From Streptomyces sp. NBC_01707 (lineage in GTDB: Bacteria > Actinomycetota > Actinomycetes > Streptomycetales > Streptomycetaceae), in NCBI RefSeq assembly GCF_041438805.1, contig NZ_CP109190.1, positions 7,750,001-7,814,000 of the forward strand: DNA of 64,000 nt, given 5' to 3'. Made by a program: the position numbers and the translations under genes. Below the pieces are notes generated by a model. The model was not told the DNA's origin, did not search any database, and saw only the letters and a list, made by a program, of their open reading frames with translations. Shown piece after piece: positions 27,892 to 36,887 of this stretch (its first letter is position 1; each line of letters starts with the position of its first letter).

Positions 27892-28722
27892 GTGTCGACG
27901 CCGTTCTATGTCTCACCTCAGCAGGCCATGGCCGACCGGGCGGAATACGCCCGGAAGGGCATCGCCCGTGGTCGCAGCCTGGTTGTGCTGCAGTACGCCG
28001 ACGGCATTGTGTTCGTCGGCGAGAACCCGTCCCGTGCGCTGCACAAGTTCAGCGAGATCTATGACCGGATCGGGTTCGCCGCTGCCGGTAAGTACAACGA
28101 ATACGAGAATCTGCGCATCGGCGGTGTCCGGTACGCAGATCTGCGCGGATACACGTACGACCGTGACGATGTGACGGCCCGCGGACTGGCCAACGTCTAT
28201 GCGCAGACGCTGGGCACCATTTTCTCCAGTGCGGCCGAGAAGCCGTACGAGGTGGAGCTGGTGGTCGCCGAAGTCGGCACCAGGCCCGAGGGCGACCAGA
28301 TCTACCGGCTGCCGCACGACGGCTCGATCGTGGACGAGCACGGCTCCGTCGCGGTCGGCGGCAACGCGGAGCAGATCAGTACGTTCCTGGACCAGCGCCA
28401 CCGGGACGGGATGACGCTGGCCGAGGCGCTCAAACTGGCCGTGCAGGCGCTGTCCCGTGATCCCAACGGGAGTGAGCGGGAGATCCCCGCCGAGCGTCTC
28501 GAGGTTGCGGTCCTGGACCGTACGAGGCCTCAGCAGCGGAAGTTCAAGCGGATCGTCGGGCGGCAGCTGGCACGGCTGCTGGAGGCGGACGGTGGCTCCG
28601 CGCCGACGGACGCCCCCTCCGACATCGAGGACGGCGAGGGTTCCGGGTCCTCCGCGAGCACCACGGATGCCACCGGGTCCACCGATTCGGGTGGCGACGT
28701 GGAGTCCCCCGACAACAAGTAG
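27892..28722 (+). CDS. prcA: 20S proteasome alpha subunit
   Basis: 276 residues. The N-terminal gate segment [23 protein letters not shown] is followed by an Ntn-hydrolase fold without a catalytic Thr ([34 protein letters not shown]). It has the Ser/Thr/Gly/Asp-rich C-terminal extension (about residues 235-276) typical of actinobacterial PrcA. GTG start with GAAAGGGACGGA upstream. It forms the outer rings that bind ARC through its GQYL tails. A hairpin terminator follows after 15 nt. Confidence 0.96.
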   Translation: MSTPFYVSPQQAMADRAEYARKGIARGRSLVVLQYADGIVFVGENPSRALHKFSEIYDRIGFAAAGKYNEYENLRIGGVRYADLRGYTYDRDDVTARGLANVYAQTLGTIFSSAAEKPYEVELVVAEVGTRPEGDQIYRLPHDGSIVDEHGSVAVGGNAEQISTFLDQRHRDGMTLAEALKLAVQALSRDPNGSEREIPAERLEVAVLDRTRPQQRKFKRIVGRQLARLLEADGGSAPTDAPSDIEDGEGSGSSASTTDATGSTDSGGDVESPDNK

Positions 28723-28737
28723 CCCGTCGCTGTGACC

Positions 28738-28773
28738 GTGCCCCGGTCCGCCGTTCCCGGCGGGCCGGGGCAC
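28738..28773. terminator. Bidirectional terminator between prcA and the lacI-type gene
   Basis: A 16-bp stem with a single wobble pair and the loop TTCC, placed in the 53-nt gap between two convergent genes. Confidence 0.82.
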
Positions 28774-28775
28774 AG

Positions 28776-29807
28776 TCATGACCGGTGCGGTGGGGGTGCG
28801 GAGGAGCCGCGCACGACCAGGTGCACGGGCAGGCTGCCGGGTTCGGCCGGGCGGCCGTCCAGGACGGCCAGCAGAGCGCTCATGCCGCGCTCGCCGACCT
28901 GCTCCGCGGGGAGACGCACGGTGGTGAGTTCGGGTTCGACGGCGGTCGCCAGGGCCAGATCGTCGAAGCCGGTGACGGAGACGTCGTCGGGGACCCGGAG
29001 CCCGAGCCGACGGGCCGCCTTGCAGGCGCCCGCGGCGAGGATGTCGTCGTCGCAGATGATCGCGGTCGGCCGGGGGCCCGGAGCGGCCAGCGCGTGCTCC
29101 GCGGCCTCCCGGCCGGCCCGCACGTCGAGCGCTGCCGGCACGGTCCGTACGACGGCGCCCGGCACCCCCTGTACGGCGTCGTGGACGGCCCGGGCGCGGA
29201 CGGCGAAGGTCCAGGAATCGATGGCCGACGCGAGATGGATGAAGCGGCGGTGGCCGAGGGTGAGCAGATGGTCCGTCACCTGCCGCATGCCGTCGGCGAT
29301 GTCGAGGTTGACGCGGGCCGCGACGCCCGTGTCCGAGGGGTCGCTGTCCAGCATGACCAGGGGCAGGTCGGCGCCGTGCAGGGCGCCGAGTGCGTCGGCG
29401 GCCATCGAGGAGGCGATGACCCCGTCGAGTGCGGCGCGGGCGGAGGCGAAGGGGTCCCGGGCCGGTCCCGTGCCGTCGGGGGAGGGGTACAGGACGACCC
29501 CGAAGCCATGCTCCGCGGCGACCGCGGCGGCACCGGTGTAGACGCGGGCGAAGAACTCGTTCGTGAGGGCGGGGACGACCAGCAGCGCCGTCCTGGTGCG
29601 GCCGAGGCGGAGGCTGCGGGCGGCGAGATTCGGCCGGTAGCCGAGGTCCTGGGTGGCGCTGCGGACACGCTCGGCGGTGGCCTCGGAGACCCTGCCACGC
29701 CACTTGTCACCCAGCACGAGGGAGACGGTGGCCTGCGAGACGCCTGCGGCCCGCGCGACGTCGCGGCTGGTGGGCCGGGCCGGGGCGGGCTGTGATGCGC
29801 TGGTCAC
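28776..29807 (-). CDS. LacI-family transcriptional regulator
   Basis: 343 residues. The N-terminal LacI helix-turn-helix reads TSRDVARAAGVSQATVSLVL, followed by the hinge (GYRPNLAARSL) and a periplasmic-binding-like effector domain (ALLVVPALTNEFFARV, MLDSDPSDTGVAARV, VTGFDDLALATAVEPELTT). GTG start with GGAGG upstream. It is divergent from an MFS transporter gene; the 139-nt region between them holds an inverted repeat centred on a TACGTA-rich segment that is a candidate operator. The effector is unknown. The pair sits between prcA and pafA, as in other Streptomyces, but has no evident link to pupylation. Confidence 0.9.
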   Translation of the reverse strand: MTSASQPAPARPTSRDVARAAGVSQATVSLVLGDKWRGRVSEATAERVRSATQDLGYRPNLAARSLRLGRTRTALLVVPALTNEFFARVYTGAAAVAAEHGFGVVLYPSPDGTGPARDPFASARAALDGVIASSMAADALGALHGADLPLVMLDSDPSDTGVAARVNLDIADGMRQVTDHLLTLGHRRFIHLASAIDSWTFAVRARAVHDAVQGVPGAVVRTVPAALDVRAGREAAEHALAAPGPRPTAIICDDDILAAGACKAARRLGLRVPDDVSVTGFDDLALATAVEPELTTVRLPAEQVGERGMSALLAVLDGRPAEPGSLPVHLVVRGSSAPPPHRS

Positions 29808-29886
29808 GGGGACCTCCGGACGGGTGCGGTGCTGGTGCGTGCGGTGCGGTGGACCTGTGGACTGGGCACATGGTACGTATGAACCT

Positions 29887-29908
29887 CGACGTTATACGTA
29901 AAACGTCG
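29887..29908. promoter_or_regulatory. Inverted repeat between lacI-type and MFS genes
   Basis: Arms CGACGTT and AACGTCG flank an 8-nt centre. A TACGTA lies in the centre and another about 20 bp to the left (29874-29879). It lies 38 bp before the MFS start and fits a LacI-family operator. Confidence 0.5.
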
Positions 29909-29946
29909 GGCGTCGGAAGGACGTCCGAGAGAGATGGGGGCGAGAC

Positions 29947-31206
29947 ATGGCCGCGGGATTTCTGGACATCCTCCGGGCGCGGCATGCCACCCGGCTGCTG
30001 GTCGGCACACTGGTGGGCCGGCTGCCCAGCGGCACCGCGCACATCGCGATCGTCCTGTTCACCCGCGCCGAGGGCGGCAGCTACACCCTCGCGGGGGCGC
30101 TCGCGGCGGTGTACGGCCTCTCCACGGCGGTCGGGCAGCCACTGCTGGGCCGGGCCGTGGACCTGCACGGCCAGCCTCGCGTCCAGCTCCCCGCGGCCGT
30201 GCTGTCCGCGCTGGGCATGGCCCTGCTGGCCCTGGCGGGCCTCGGATCGCTCCCGTTGGCCTACGCGGCCGTGATCGTGGCCGGCGTCTGCACACCGCCG
30301 CTGGAGGGCGGCCTGCGGGCCCTGTGGCCGACGGTCCTGGGGCACGAGGACCGGGTGCACCGCGCGTACGCCATGGACGCGGTGGCCCAGGAGGTCATGT
30401 TCACGGTGGGGCCGCTGATGGTGACGGTGCTGGTCTCGCTCTGGTCGCCCGCCGCCGCGCTGCTCGTCATCAACGCGATCGGGGTCCTCGGGGCACTCTC
30501 GGTGGTGATCTCGGAGCCCTCCCGCACCTGGCGTTCGGCGCCCCGTGAGGCGCACTGGCTGGGCGCTCTGCGGTCACCGGGCCTGCTGGCGCTGCTCGGT
30601 TCCTTCTTCTTCGTCGGGCTCGCCCTGGGGTCGATCACGGTGGCCGGTGTCGCGTACGCCGACGACCACGGCCGGGAGTCGGTGTACGGCTGGCTGATGG
30701 CCGCGCTCGGACTGGGCGCGCTGATCGGCGGCGTGGCGTACGGGGCGTGGCAGTGGACCGGGGCTCCGGAGCGCAGGCTGCGGGCCATCGTCGCGCTGCT
30801 GGCACTCGGCTATCTGCCGTTGATGCTCACGCCCGGGGTGGTGCCGATGACCGTACTGGCCGCATTCGCCGGGGTGTTCCTGGCGCCCGCGATCGCGTGC
30901 TCGTTCATCGTGGTGGACCGGCATGCTCCGCGGGGCACGGTGACGGAGGCGTTCTCCTGGCTCGTGACGACGTTCGGGGTCGGCGCGGCGGCCGGAACGG
31001 CCTTGGCAGGCCCGGCCGTAGAGCTGGGCGGAACGGCGCAGGGCTTCGCCGTCGCGGGGGCCGGTGGGGTGGTTGCGCTGCTGGTTCTGCTGGCCACGGG
31101 AAGGGTCCTCGCAGTTCCCGGGCGTACGGCGGTTGCTGTGCGGGTATCGGAAAATGATCGAAACGGTGCTGTCGAACCCGGTTTCAGCTCGGGCCATAAG
31201 GCGTAA
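29947..31206 (+). CDS. MFS transporter
   Basis: 419 residues with about twelve hydrophobic segments and a Gly/Ala-rich composition. It starts MAAGFLDILRARHATRLLVGTLVGRLPSG and has a major-facilitator pattern of paired helices (LAGALAAVYGLSTAVGQPLLGRAVDLHG resembles the loop 2-3 motif). A short charged C-tail (VSENDRNGAVEPGFSSGHKA) ends inside the putative pafA promoter. Substrate unknown; an exporter of small molecules is typical of this subgroup. Divergent from the LacI-type regulator, which probably controls it. Confidence 0.88.
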   Translation: MAAGFLDILRARHATRLLVGTLVGRLPSGTAHIAIVLFTRAEGGSYTLAGALAAVYGLSTAVGQPLLGRAVDLHGQPRVQLPAAVLSALGMALLALAGLGSLPLAYAAVIVAGVCTPPLEGGLRALWPTVLGHEDRVHRAYAMDAVAQEVMFTVGPLMVTVLVSLWSPAAALLVINAIGVLGALSVVISEPSRTWRSAPREAHWLGALRSPGLLALLGSFFFVGLALGSITVAGVAYADDHGRESVYGWLMAALGLGALIGGVAYGAWQWTGAPERRLRAIVALLALGYLPLMLTPGVVPMTVLAAFAGVFLAPAIACSFIVVDRHAPRGTVTEAFSWLVTTFGVGAAAGTALAGPAVELGGTAQGFAVAGAGGVVALLVLLATGRVLAVPGRTAVAVRVSENDRNGAVEPGFSSGHKA

Positions 31207-31216
31207 TGTTCAGTCA
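31204..31216 (+). promoter_or_regulatory. -10 element giving a probable leaderless pafA transcript
   Basis: TAATGT (31204-31209) overlaps the stop region of the MFS gene and lies six bases before the pafA ATG. No Shine-Dalgarno sequence is visible. Confidence 0.5.
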
Positions 31217-32577
31217 TGGACCGCCGCATTTTCGGGCTGGAGAACGAGTACGGCGTCACGTGCACGTTCAGGGGACAGCGCCGACTGTCTCCTGACGAAG
31301 TGGCGCGCTACCTCTTCCGCCGTGTTGTGTCATGGGGCCGCAGCAGCAATGTCTTTCTGCGGAACGGCGCCCGCCTCTACCTCGACGTGGGATCGCATCC
31401 GGAATATGCAACCCCCGAATGCGACAATCTGACCGAGCTGGTCACCCACGACAAGGCAGGCGAGCGCATTCTCGAAGGCCTGCTCGTCGACGCCGAACGC
31501 CGCCTGCACGAGGAGGGAATCGCGGGCGACGTCTATCTCTTCAAGAACAACACCGATTCGGCGGGAAACTCCTACGGGTGTCATGAGAACTACCTCGTGG
31601 CACGGCACGGAGAATTCTCCCGGCTCGCGGACATCCTCATTCCCTTCCTCGTCACGAGGCAGCTGCTCTGCGGAGCGGGCAAGGTGCTGCAGACCCCGCG
31701 AGGCGCGGTCTACTGCGTCAGCCAGCGTGCCGAGCACATCTGGGAGGGCGTCAGTTCCGCGACGACGCGCTCCCGTCCGATCATCAACACGCGTGACGAA
31801 CCGCACGCCGACGCGGAGCGGTACCGCCGCCTCCATGTCATCGTCGGCGACTCGAACATGTCCGAGACGACGATGCTGCTCAAGGTCGGCGCGACGGACC
31901 TGGTGCTCCGGATGATCGAAGCGGGCACGGTGATGCGCGATCTGACGCTGGAGAACCCGATCCGGGCGATCCGCGAGGTCAGCCACGACATCACGGGGCA
32001 GCGCAAGGTCCGCCTCGCCAGCGGCCGCGAGGCGTCGGCCATCGAGGTGCAGCGCGAGTACTACGAGAAGGCCGCGGACTTCGTCGATCGCCGAGGCATC
32101 CGCACCGGCACCGTCGCCCAGGTCCTGGAGCTGTGGGGCCGCACGCTCGACGCGATCGAGGCCGAGGACCTCGACCGGATCGACACCGAGATCGACTGGG
32201 TGATGAAGTACAAGCTCATCGAGCGGTACCGGGCCAAGCACAACATGACCATGTCGCATCCGCGAGTCGCCCAGATAGATCTCGCGTACCACGACATCCA
32301 CCGTCGGCGCGGGCTGTACTACCTGCTGGAGCGGAAGGGGCAGGCCACCCGTATCTGCAACGACCTGAAGATCTTCGAGGGCAAGTCGGTGCCCCCGCAG
32401 ACCACCCGGGCGCGGCTGCGCGGCGACTTCATCCGAAGGGCGCAGGAGCAGCGGCGGGACTTCACCGTCGACTGGGTCCATCTCAAGCTCAACGACCAGG
32501 CACAGCGCACGGTGTTGTGCAAGGACCCGTTCCGTTCGGTGGACGACCGAGTGGAGAAGTTGATCGCGGGTATGTGA
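31216..32577 (+). CDS. pafA: Pup-protein ligase
   Basis: 453 residues, glutamine-synthetase-like fold. The active-site strand [16 protein letters not shown] holds the Glu/Asp metal ligands. Other family segments are [56 protein letters not shown] and [17 protein letters not shown]. It lacks the Dop-specific loop after residue 35, separating it from the dop product (with which it shares about the same core). It activates the C-terminal Glu of Pup with ATP and ligates it to substrate lysines. Its ATG lies nine nt after the MFS stop. Confidence 0.97.
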   Translation: MDRRIFGLENEYGVTCTFRGQRRLSPDEVARYLFRRVVSWGRSSNVFLRNGARLYLDVGSHPEYATPECDNLTELVTHDKAGERILEGLLVDAERRLHEEGIAGDVYLFKNNTDSAGNSYGCHENYLVARHGEFSRLADILIPFLVTRQLLCGAGKVLQTPRGAVYCVSQRAEHIWEGVSSATTRSRPIINTRDEPHADAERYRRLHVIVGDSNMSETTMLLKVGATDLVLRMIEAGTVMRDLTLENPIRAIREVSHDITGQRKVRLASGREASAIEVQREYYEKAADFVDRRGIRTGTVAQVLELWGRTLDAIEAEDLDRIDTEIDWVMKYKLIERYRAKHNMTMSHPRVAQIDLAYHDIHRRRGLYYLLERKGQATRICNDLKIFEGKSVPPQTTRARLRGDFIRRAQEQRRDFTVDWVHLKLNDQAQRTVLCKDPFRSVDDRVEKLIAGM

Positions 32578-32613
32578 GCCGGCGCAGGACGCGCCCCGGC
32601 ACTTGTGCGACTC

Positions 32614-32641
32614 GGGCCCCGTACGTCCTCGTACGGGGCCC
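32614..32641 (+). terminator. Hairpin after pafA
   Basis: A perfect 12-bp stem (GGGCCCCGTACG with its complement) and a 4-nt loop, 36 nt beyond the pafA stop. Confidence 0.72.
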
Positions 32642-32702
32642 TGTGCACGCCCTAGAGTGTCGGGGACTCAACCATCTGTGTCGTCTGAGATCTGAGGAAC
32701 CA

Positions 32703-33638
32703 GTGCGCCGACTTGCCGCCCTTCTCGTTGTCCCCCTGCTGCTGTTGACGGCGGCGTGCGGTGGCGACGGCAAGGGCTCCGACTCCGCCTCGAAGAACGG
32801 ATTCCCCGCGATCACCGCGGGTGCGAAGTTCGGAGAGAAGCCCACCTTGTCCAAGGGACAGGGCGATCCGCCCAAGGAGCTGAAGACGCAGGTCATCAGC
32901 GAAGGTGATGGCGCGAAGCTCAAGAACGGCGACGCGATCCAGGTCAACTACCTCGGACAGGCGTGGGACTCCACCAAGCCGTTCGACAACAGTTTCGACC
33001 GCAAGCAGCCCTTCGATCTGACGCTCGGTGCGGGCATGGTCATCAAGGGCTGGGACCAGGGCCTCGTCGGCCAGAAGGTCGGCAGTCGCGTCCAGCTGGT
33101 CATTCCGCCGGACCTCGGTTACGGCCCGCAGGGCCAGGGCGACATCAAGCCGAACGCCACTCTCGTCTTCGTCGTGGACATCCTGAAGGCCACACAGATC
33201 CCGGCGTCCGCCAAGGGCACCGCGGTCGCCCAGGACAACGTCGATCTGCCGAAGGTGGGCGTCAACACCGACGGCAAGGCGCCGTCGGTGAAGATCCCGG
33301 AGAAGACCGACCCGCCGACGAAGCTGGTCTCCAACTACATCCTGGAGTCCGACGGTGACGTCATCAAGGAGACCGACAGCGTCGTCGTGAACTACGTGGG
33401 CCTGCTGTGGAAGGACGGAAAGACGTTCGACAGCACCTACGCCCAGGGCAAGACTCAGACCTTCCCGCTGGCGCAGGTCACGCTCAAGGGCCTGAAGAAC
33501 GGTCTGATCGGCAAGAAGATCGGCAGCCGTGTCCTGCTGGTGATCCCGCCGGACCAGGCGTTCGGCGACAAGGCGCAGCAGTCCATCCCCGCCAAGTCCA
33601 CCCTGGTGTTCGCCGTGGACCTGCTGGCAAAGATGTAA
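32703..33638 (+). CDS. FKBP-type peptidyl-prolyl isomerase lipoprotein, two FKBP domains
   Basis: 311 residues from a GTG with GAGGA upstream. Signal peptide with lipobox LLLLTAAC (Cys19), so it is exported and lipid-anchored. Two FKBP domains follow: the first at about 75-170 (VNYLGQAWDSTKPFDNSF, GMVIKGWDQGLVGQKVGSRV, PPDLGYGPQG) and a less canonical second at about 215-311 (VNYVGLLWKDGKTFDSTY, LKGLKNGLIGKKIGSRV, PPDQAFGDK). In the second domain the usual Trp of the active-site floor is replaced in LKGLKNG, so its catalytic ability is uncertain. Role: folding of secreted proteins. The frame is open far upstream through pafA, but only this part has a signal peptide and ribosome site. Confidence 0.92.
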   Translation: MRRLAALLVVPLLLLTAACGGDGKGSDSASKNGFPAITAGAKFGEKPTLSKGQGDPPKELKTQVISEGDGAKLKNGDAIQVNYLGQAWDSTKPFDNSFDRKQPFDLTLGAGMVIKGWDQGLVGQKVGSRVQLVIPPDLGYGPQGQGDIKPNATLVFVVDILKATQIPASAKGTAVAQDNVDLPKVGVNTDGKAPSVKIPEKTDPPTKLVSNYILESDGDVIKETDSVVVNYVGLLWKDGKTFDSTYAQGKTQTFPLAQVTLKGLKNGLIGKKIGSRVLLVIPPDQAFGDKAQQSIPAKSTLVFAVDLLAKM

Positions 33639-33681
33639 GACTGTCCCGGTTGTCCAGTTCATCATTTGGAGGAGCAGTTCA

Positions 33682-34053
33682 GTGAGCATCGAGAAGCCCG
33701 AGATCGACTTCCCGGGTGGCGAGCCGCCGGCCGACCTGGAGATCAAGGACATCTGGGAGGGCGACGGCGCGATCGCCAAGGCCGGCGACATGGTCAAGGT
33801 CCACTACGTGGGCGTGGCCTTCTCCACCGGCGAGGAGTTCGACGCCTCCTGGAACCGCGGCACCCCGCTGCAGTTCCAGCTCGGTGTCGGGCAGGTCATC
33901 TCCGGCTGGGACCAGGGCGTGCAGGGCATGAAGGTCGGCGGCCGTCGCCAGCTGACCATCCCCGCGCACCTCGCCTACGGTGACCGCGGCGCCGGCGGCC
34001 GTATCGCCCCGGGCGAGACGCTGATCTTCGTCTGCGACCTGGTCGCCGTCTGA
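33682..34053 (+). CDS. FKBP-type peptidyl-prolyl cis-trans isomerase (cytoplasmic)
   Basis: 123 residues, a single minimal FKBP domain without a signal peptide. The family pattern is complete: VHYVGVAFSTGEEFDASW, GVGQVISGWDQGVQGMKVGGRR, IPAHLAYGDRGAGGRIAPGETLIFVCDLVAV. Active-site Trp and Tyr are present (SGWDQG, LAYGDR). GTG start with an ideal GGAGGAG. It follows the lipoprotein FKBP gene by 43 nt, so the two are probably co-transcribed, giving one intracellular and one extracellular isomerase. A terminator follows 21 nt after the stop. Confidence 0.95.
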   Translation: MSIEKPEIDFPGGEPPADLEIKDIWEGDGAIAKAGDMVKVHYVGVAFSTGEEFDASWNRGTPLQFQLGVGQVISGWDQGVQGMKVGGRRQLTIPAHLAYGDRGAGGRIAPGETLIFVCDLVAV

Positions 34054-34074
34054 TATCTGTCCCCGGACGCATCA

Positions 34075-34110
34075 CGAGGGCCCGTGCTGGACTGCACGGG
34101 CCCTCGTTCC
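34075..34110 (+). terminator. Intrinsic terminator after the FKBP gene
   Basis: A perfect 13-bp stem (34075-34087 with 34094-34106) and a 6-nt loop followed by TTCC. Confidence 0.85.
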
Positions 34111-34193
34111 GTCCGGCGTGGGCCCTCGCTTTTGTCCGGACACCCGGGAGCGGTACGGTCGATCGTCGTGGAGCAAGTAGAAAAGGGGCGTCG

Positions 34194-35147
34194 ATGGCCA
34201 TTGCCAAGGCCGAGCGGCTGATGAACCTGGCGCTGTGCCTGCTGGGGACCCGGCGCCCGCTCAGCAAGCGCGAGCTGCGCGGGTCCATCGAGGCGTATCT
34301 GGAAGCGGGCTCCGACGACGCCTTCAACCGGATGTTCGAGCGCGACAAGGACGATCTGCGCGAGCTCGGTCTGGTCATCGAGACCGTGGACAACCTGGAC
34401 GGCGACACCGGTTATCTGGCGCGCCGGGACAGCAACCGGCTGCCGCCGATCACGCTGGACGCCGAGGAGGCCGCGGCGCTCGGTCTGGCCGCGAAGGTCT
34501 GGCAGCAGGCGCGGCTGGCCGGTGCGGCCAGCGGTGCGCTGCAGAAGCTGCGGGCCGCGGGGATGCCGGAGGCCGAGGACGCGTACGAGGTGCACAGTGC
34601 GCTCGAACCCCGTATTCCGGTGCATGAGACCGCGTTCGAGCCGTTGATGCTGGCGTGCCGCGACCGCCGTCCGGTCACCTTCGACTACCGCAAGGCCAAC
34701 GCCGCCCGGCCCGAGCAGCGCCAGGTCGAGCCCTGGACACTGGAGTGCTGGCGCGGCCACTGGTATCTGGCGGGCTGGGACCGGGAGCGTGGCGCCGAGC
34801 GGGTGTTCCGGCTGTCCAGGATCACCGGCCGGGTCCGCTCGAGGGCCGGCGCCTTCACCGCCGAGGTGCCCGATGTGGTGACCGTCCGGGAGACCGTGGA
34901 GAGCTGGGCGGGGGAGACGGCGACCCGGACCGCGCTGATCAGGCTGCGATCGGGGTCCGGTTACCCGCTGCGGTCGCGCGCGATATCCGTGCGGGAACTC
35001 GGGGACGGCTGGGACGAGTTGGAGATCCCGTACGGACACGGTCTGGATGCCTGGCTCGTCGAGTTCGGCCCGGACGTCGTCGTGCGGGAACCCGCGGATC
35101 TGCGGGCCGACGTGGTGGACCGGCTGCGCGCCGTGGCCAAGGACTGA
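34194..35147 (+). CDS. pafB: WYL-domain regulator PafB
   Basis: 317 residues. An N-terminal winged helix (AERLMNLALCLLGTRRPLSKRELR) is followed by a WYL domain (FEPLMLACRDRRPVTFDYRKA, EPWTLECWRGHWYLAGWDRERGAERVFRLSRITG) and a WCX C-terminal extension. PafB and PafC form a heterodimer that activates LexA-independent DNA-damage genes in mycobacteria by reshaping RNA polymerase promoter recognition, with single-stranded DNA proposed as ligand of the WYL domain. Here it lies downstream of pafA and the two FKBP genes. ATG preceded by AAAAGGGG. It is followed by pafC after 12 nt. Confidence 0.93.
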   Translation: MAIAKAERLMNLALCLLGTRRPLSKRELRGSIEAYLEAGSDDAFNRMFERDKDDLRELGLVIETVDNLDGDTGYLARRDSNRLPPITLDAEEAAALGLAAKVWQQARLAGAASGALQKLRAAGMPEAEDAYEVHSALEPRIPVHETAFEPLMLACRDRRPVTFDYRKANAARPEQRQVEPWTLECWRGHWYLAGWDRERGAERVFRLSRITGRVRSRAGAFTAEVPDVVTVRETVESWAGETATRTALIRLRSGSGYPLRSRAISVRELGDGWDELEIPYGHGLDAWLVEFGPDVVVREPADLRADVVDRLRAVAKD

Positions 35148-35159
35148 GGGGACGTATTC

Positions 35160-36116
35160 ATGGCGACGAACGCGATCGACCAGACGCGCCGGATGCTGTC
35201 CCTGGTGACGTATCTGCGGGAGCGCCCCGGCGCCCATGTGCAGGACGTCGCCCGTGCTTTCGGGATCACCGAGGACGAGCTGATCTCGGACCTCGATGTG
35301 CTCCCCATGTGCGGGACGAGCTTCCGCGGCGGCGACCTGCTGGACATCGACACCGACGGCGACCGGATCTGGTGGCACAACCCGGACGACGTGGCCGAGC
35401 CGCTGCGGCTCGCGGCCGACGAGGCGACGGCTCTGCTCGTCGCCGCGCGCGCCGTGGCCACGCTGCCGGGGCTGCGGGAGAGCGACCGGCAGGCGTTGCT
35501 GCGGGCGACCGCCAAGCTGGAGACGGCGGCCGGCGAGGCGGCGGCGGCGAGCGCCCGGCTCTCGGTCACCTTCGAGTCGGAGGGCGGCGTCTTCGCCGAT
35601 GTCGACCGGGCGATCTCCGAGCGGCGCAGGCTGTGGCTGCGGTACTACTCGCCCGCGCGCGACGAGCTCACCGAGCGTGAGGTGGACCCGATCCGGCTGT
35701 TCGCCGTCGGGCACACGTACATGGAGGCCTGGTGCCGGCTCTCCGAGGACCGGCGCACGTTCCGGCTCGACCGGGTCGCCGAGATCCGGCTGCTGGACGA
35801 GCCTTCAGCGCCCCCGGAGCTGGAACTGAGGGATCTCTCCGAGGGGCTGGTGCAGCCGGCGGCCGAGGATCCCGAGGTCGTGATCGAGGTGGGGCCCGGT
35901 GGCCGCTGGGTCGCCGAGTACTACCCGCACGACAGCGCGGAGGAGCTGGCCGACGGCGGGCTGCGGATCACGTTGCGCACCCCCGACCCGGCCTCGCTGC
36001 GCAGGCTCGCGCTGCGCCTCGGCGGGGACGGGCACATCGTCGCCCCGCCGGAGCTGGCGCAGAGTGCGCGGCAGGCGGCGCGGGCCGCGCTGGCCGCCTA
36101 TGACGGCCCGGCCTGA
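35160..36116 (+). CDS. pafC: WYL-domain regulator PafC
   Basis: 318 residues, paralogous to PafB. N-terminal winged helix (QTRRMLSLVTYLRERPGAHVQDVARAFGITEDELISD, given here in parts: MLSLVTYLRERPGAHVQD then VARAFGITEDELISDL). WYL domain (VDRAISERRRLWLRYYSPARDELTEREVDPIRLFAVGHTYMEAWC, cited as RRRLWLRYYSPARDEL and LFAVGHTYMEAWC). WCX region near the end (GGRWVAEYYPHDSAEELADGGL). It should heterodimerise with PafB. GAGGGGACG lies upstream of the ATG. The start of a small gene follows 18 nt after the stop. Confidence 0.93.
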   Translation: MATNAIDQTRRMLSLVTYLRERPGAHVQDVARAFGITEDELISDLDVLPMCGTSFRGGDLLDIDTDGDRIWWHNPDDVAEPLRLAADEATALLVAARAVATLPGLRESDRQALLRATAKLETAAGEAAAASARLSVTFESEGGVFADVDRAISERRRLWLRYYSPARDELTEREVDPIRLFAVGHTYMEAWCRLSEDRRTFRLDRVAEIRLLDEPSAPPELELRDLSEGLVQPAAEDPEVVIEVGPGGRWVAEYYPHDSAEELADGGLRITLRTPDPASLRRLALRLGGDGHIVAPPELAQSARQAARAALAAYDGPA

Positions 36117-36134
36117 GCGGATACCTGAGGAGAT

Positions 36135-36428
36135 ATGAGCAATATGTCTGTGGTGTCGGGTATCTCGACCGTGGTGGTACCCGAGTCCGTACGGTTCAAG
36201 GCGGCCTGCCCGGACTGTCGCGGGCGATTCGAGCTCGCGGCGGGTGCCCTGCGCCTCGCCATCGGCGCCAGCCGCCGTACGACGTTCTACTCCTTCACCT
36301 GCCCCGAGTGCGGGGCAGCCGTCCGCAAGCCGGCCGGGGAGCGGATCATCGAGCTCCTGACCGGCGGCGGTGTACGGACGCTCCGCCTCCACACCGGGCT
36401 GCAGCACTCCGGACACCGGCCCACCTAG
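36135..36428 (+). CDS. Hypothetical small protein with two CxxC zinc-ribbon motifs
   Basis: 97 residues. Two CPxC knuckles, Cys25/Cys28 (ACPDCRGRF) and Cys56/Cys59 (FTCPECGAAV), are spaced as in a small zinc ribbon, with a conserved-looking basic strand between them (IGASRRTTFYSF). The C-terminus is Gly/Arg-rich. The ATG has TGAGGAGAT upstream. Tightly placed after pafC (18 nt) and before another small gene (19 nt), so part of the pafBC transcript. No catalytic motif; a protein- or nucleic-acid-binding role is a guess. Confidence 0.8.
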   Translation: MSNMSVVSGISTVVVPESVRFKAACPDCRGRFELAAGALRLAIGASRRTTFYSFTCPECGAAVRKPAGERIIELLTGGGVRTLRLHTGLQHSGHRPT

Positions 36429-36447
36429 ACATATCGAGGCTCTGCGC

Positions 36448-36645
36448 ATGTTCTGGCCCATGCTCGCCATCGCCCTGGGGTTCCTCGGCATCGCCGTCCT
36501 CGGCGTGCTGGCCGTCAAGGTCTTCGTCGAGGCCCAGCGCCTGGGGCACCAGGTGACCCGCACCACTCAGCGGATCAATCGGGCGGCCGAGGATCTCGAA
36601 CGGGCCGCCACTGACCTCGCAGCCACCGGCGAATCCCTGCGGTAG
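36448..36645 (+). CDS. Small single-span membrane protein
   Basis: 65 residues. One hydrophobic helix (FWPMLAIALGFLGIAVLGVLAV) is followed by a short amphipathic coiled-coil segment with heptad-like spacing (VTRTTQRINRAAEDLERAATDL). The layout resembles DUF948/BhlA-like small membrane proteins, but no function is known. Weak ribosome site (CGAGG). Located at the end of the pafBC transcript and before tatA; comparable small genes occur at this place in other Streptomyces. Confidence 0.7.
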   Translation: MFWPMLAIALGFLGIAVLGVLAVKVFVEAQRLGHQVTRTTQRINRAAEDLERAATDLAATGESLR

Positions 36646-36775
36646 GCCGGGTCTTTCGGGCCGGGCCGGTCGATCGGGGGAGGGCGCGGCCTCCAGTTTC
36701 TCAGGTTCGGGGGGTACGCTGCACTGGCGGCCCTGAGAGCGAGGCATGGGCCGTAATCGCAAGGATGCATGGGTA

Positions 36776-36806
36776 TTGCCCTGCGTTTACTCCTGCGGGA
36801 TACGAT
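36776..36806 (+). promoter_or_regulatory. Possible tatA promoter
   Basis: TTGCCC (36776-36781) and TACGAT (36801-36806) with a 19-bp spacer, about 80 nt before the tatA ATG. Between them and tatA lies TCGGAC/GTCCGA, a 6-bp inverted repeat of unknown role. Confidence 0.35.
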
Positions 36807-36887
36807 CGCTGACAGTACGAAGATCGGACGTCTGTCCGACGTTCGATCAGCCCCACCCCTGCTGCCTCGGTGAGAAGGTACACGCAT

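Noticed and set aside
32133..32702. N-terminal extension of the FKBP lipoprotein through pafA
   Set aside because: The signal peptide and ribosome site fix the start at 32703; the upstream part is the pafA gene in another frame.
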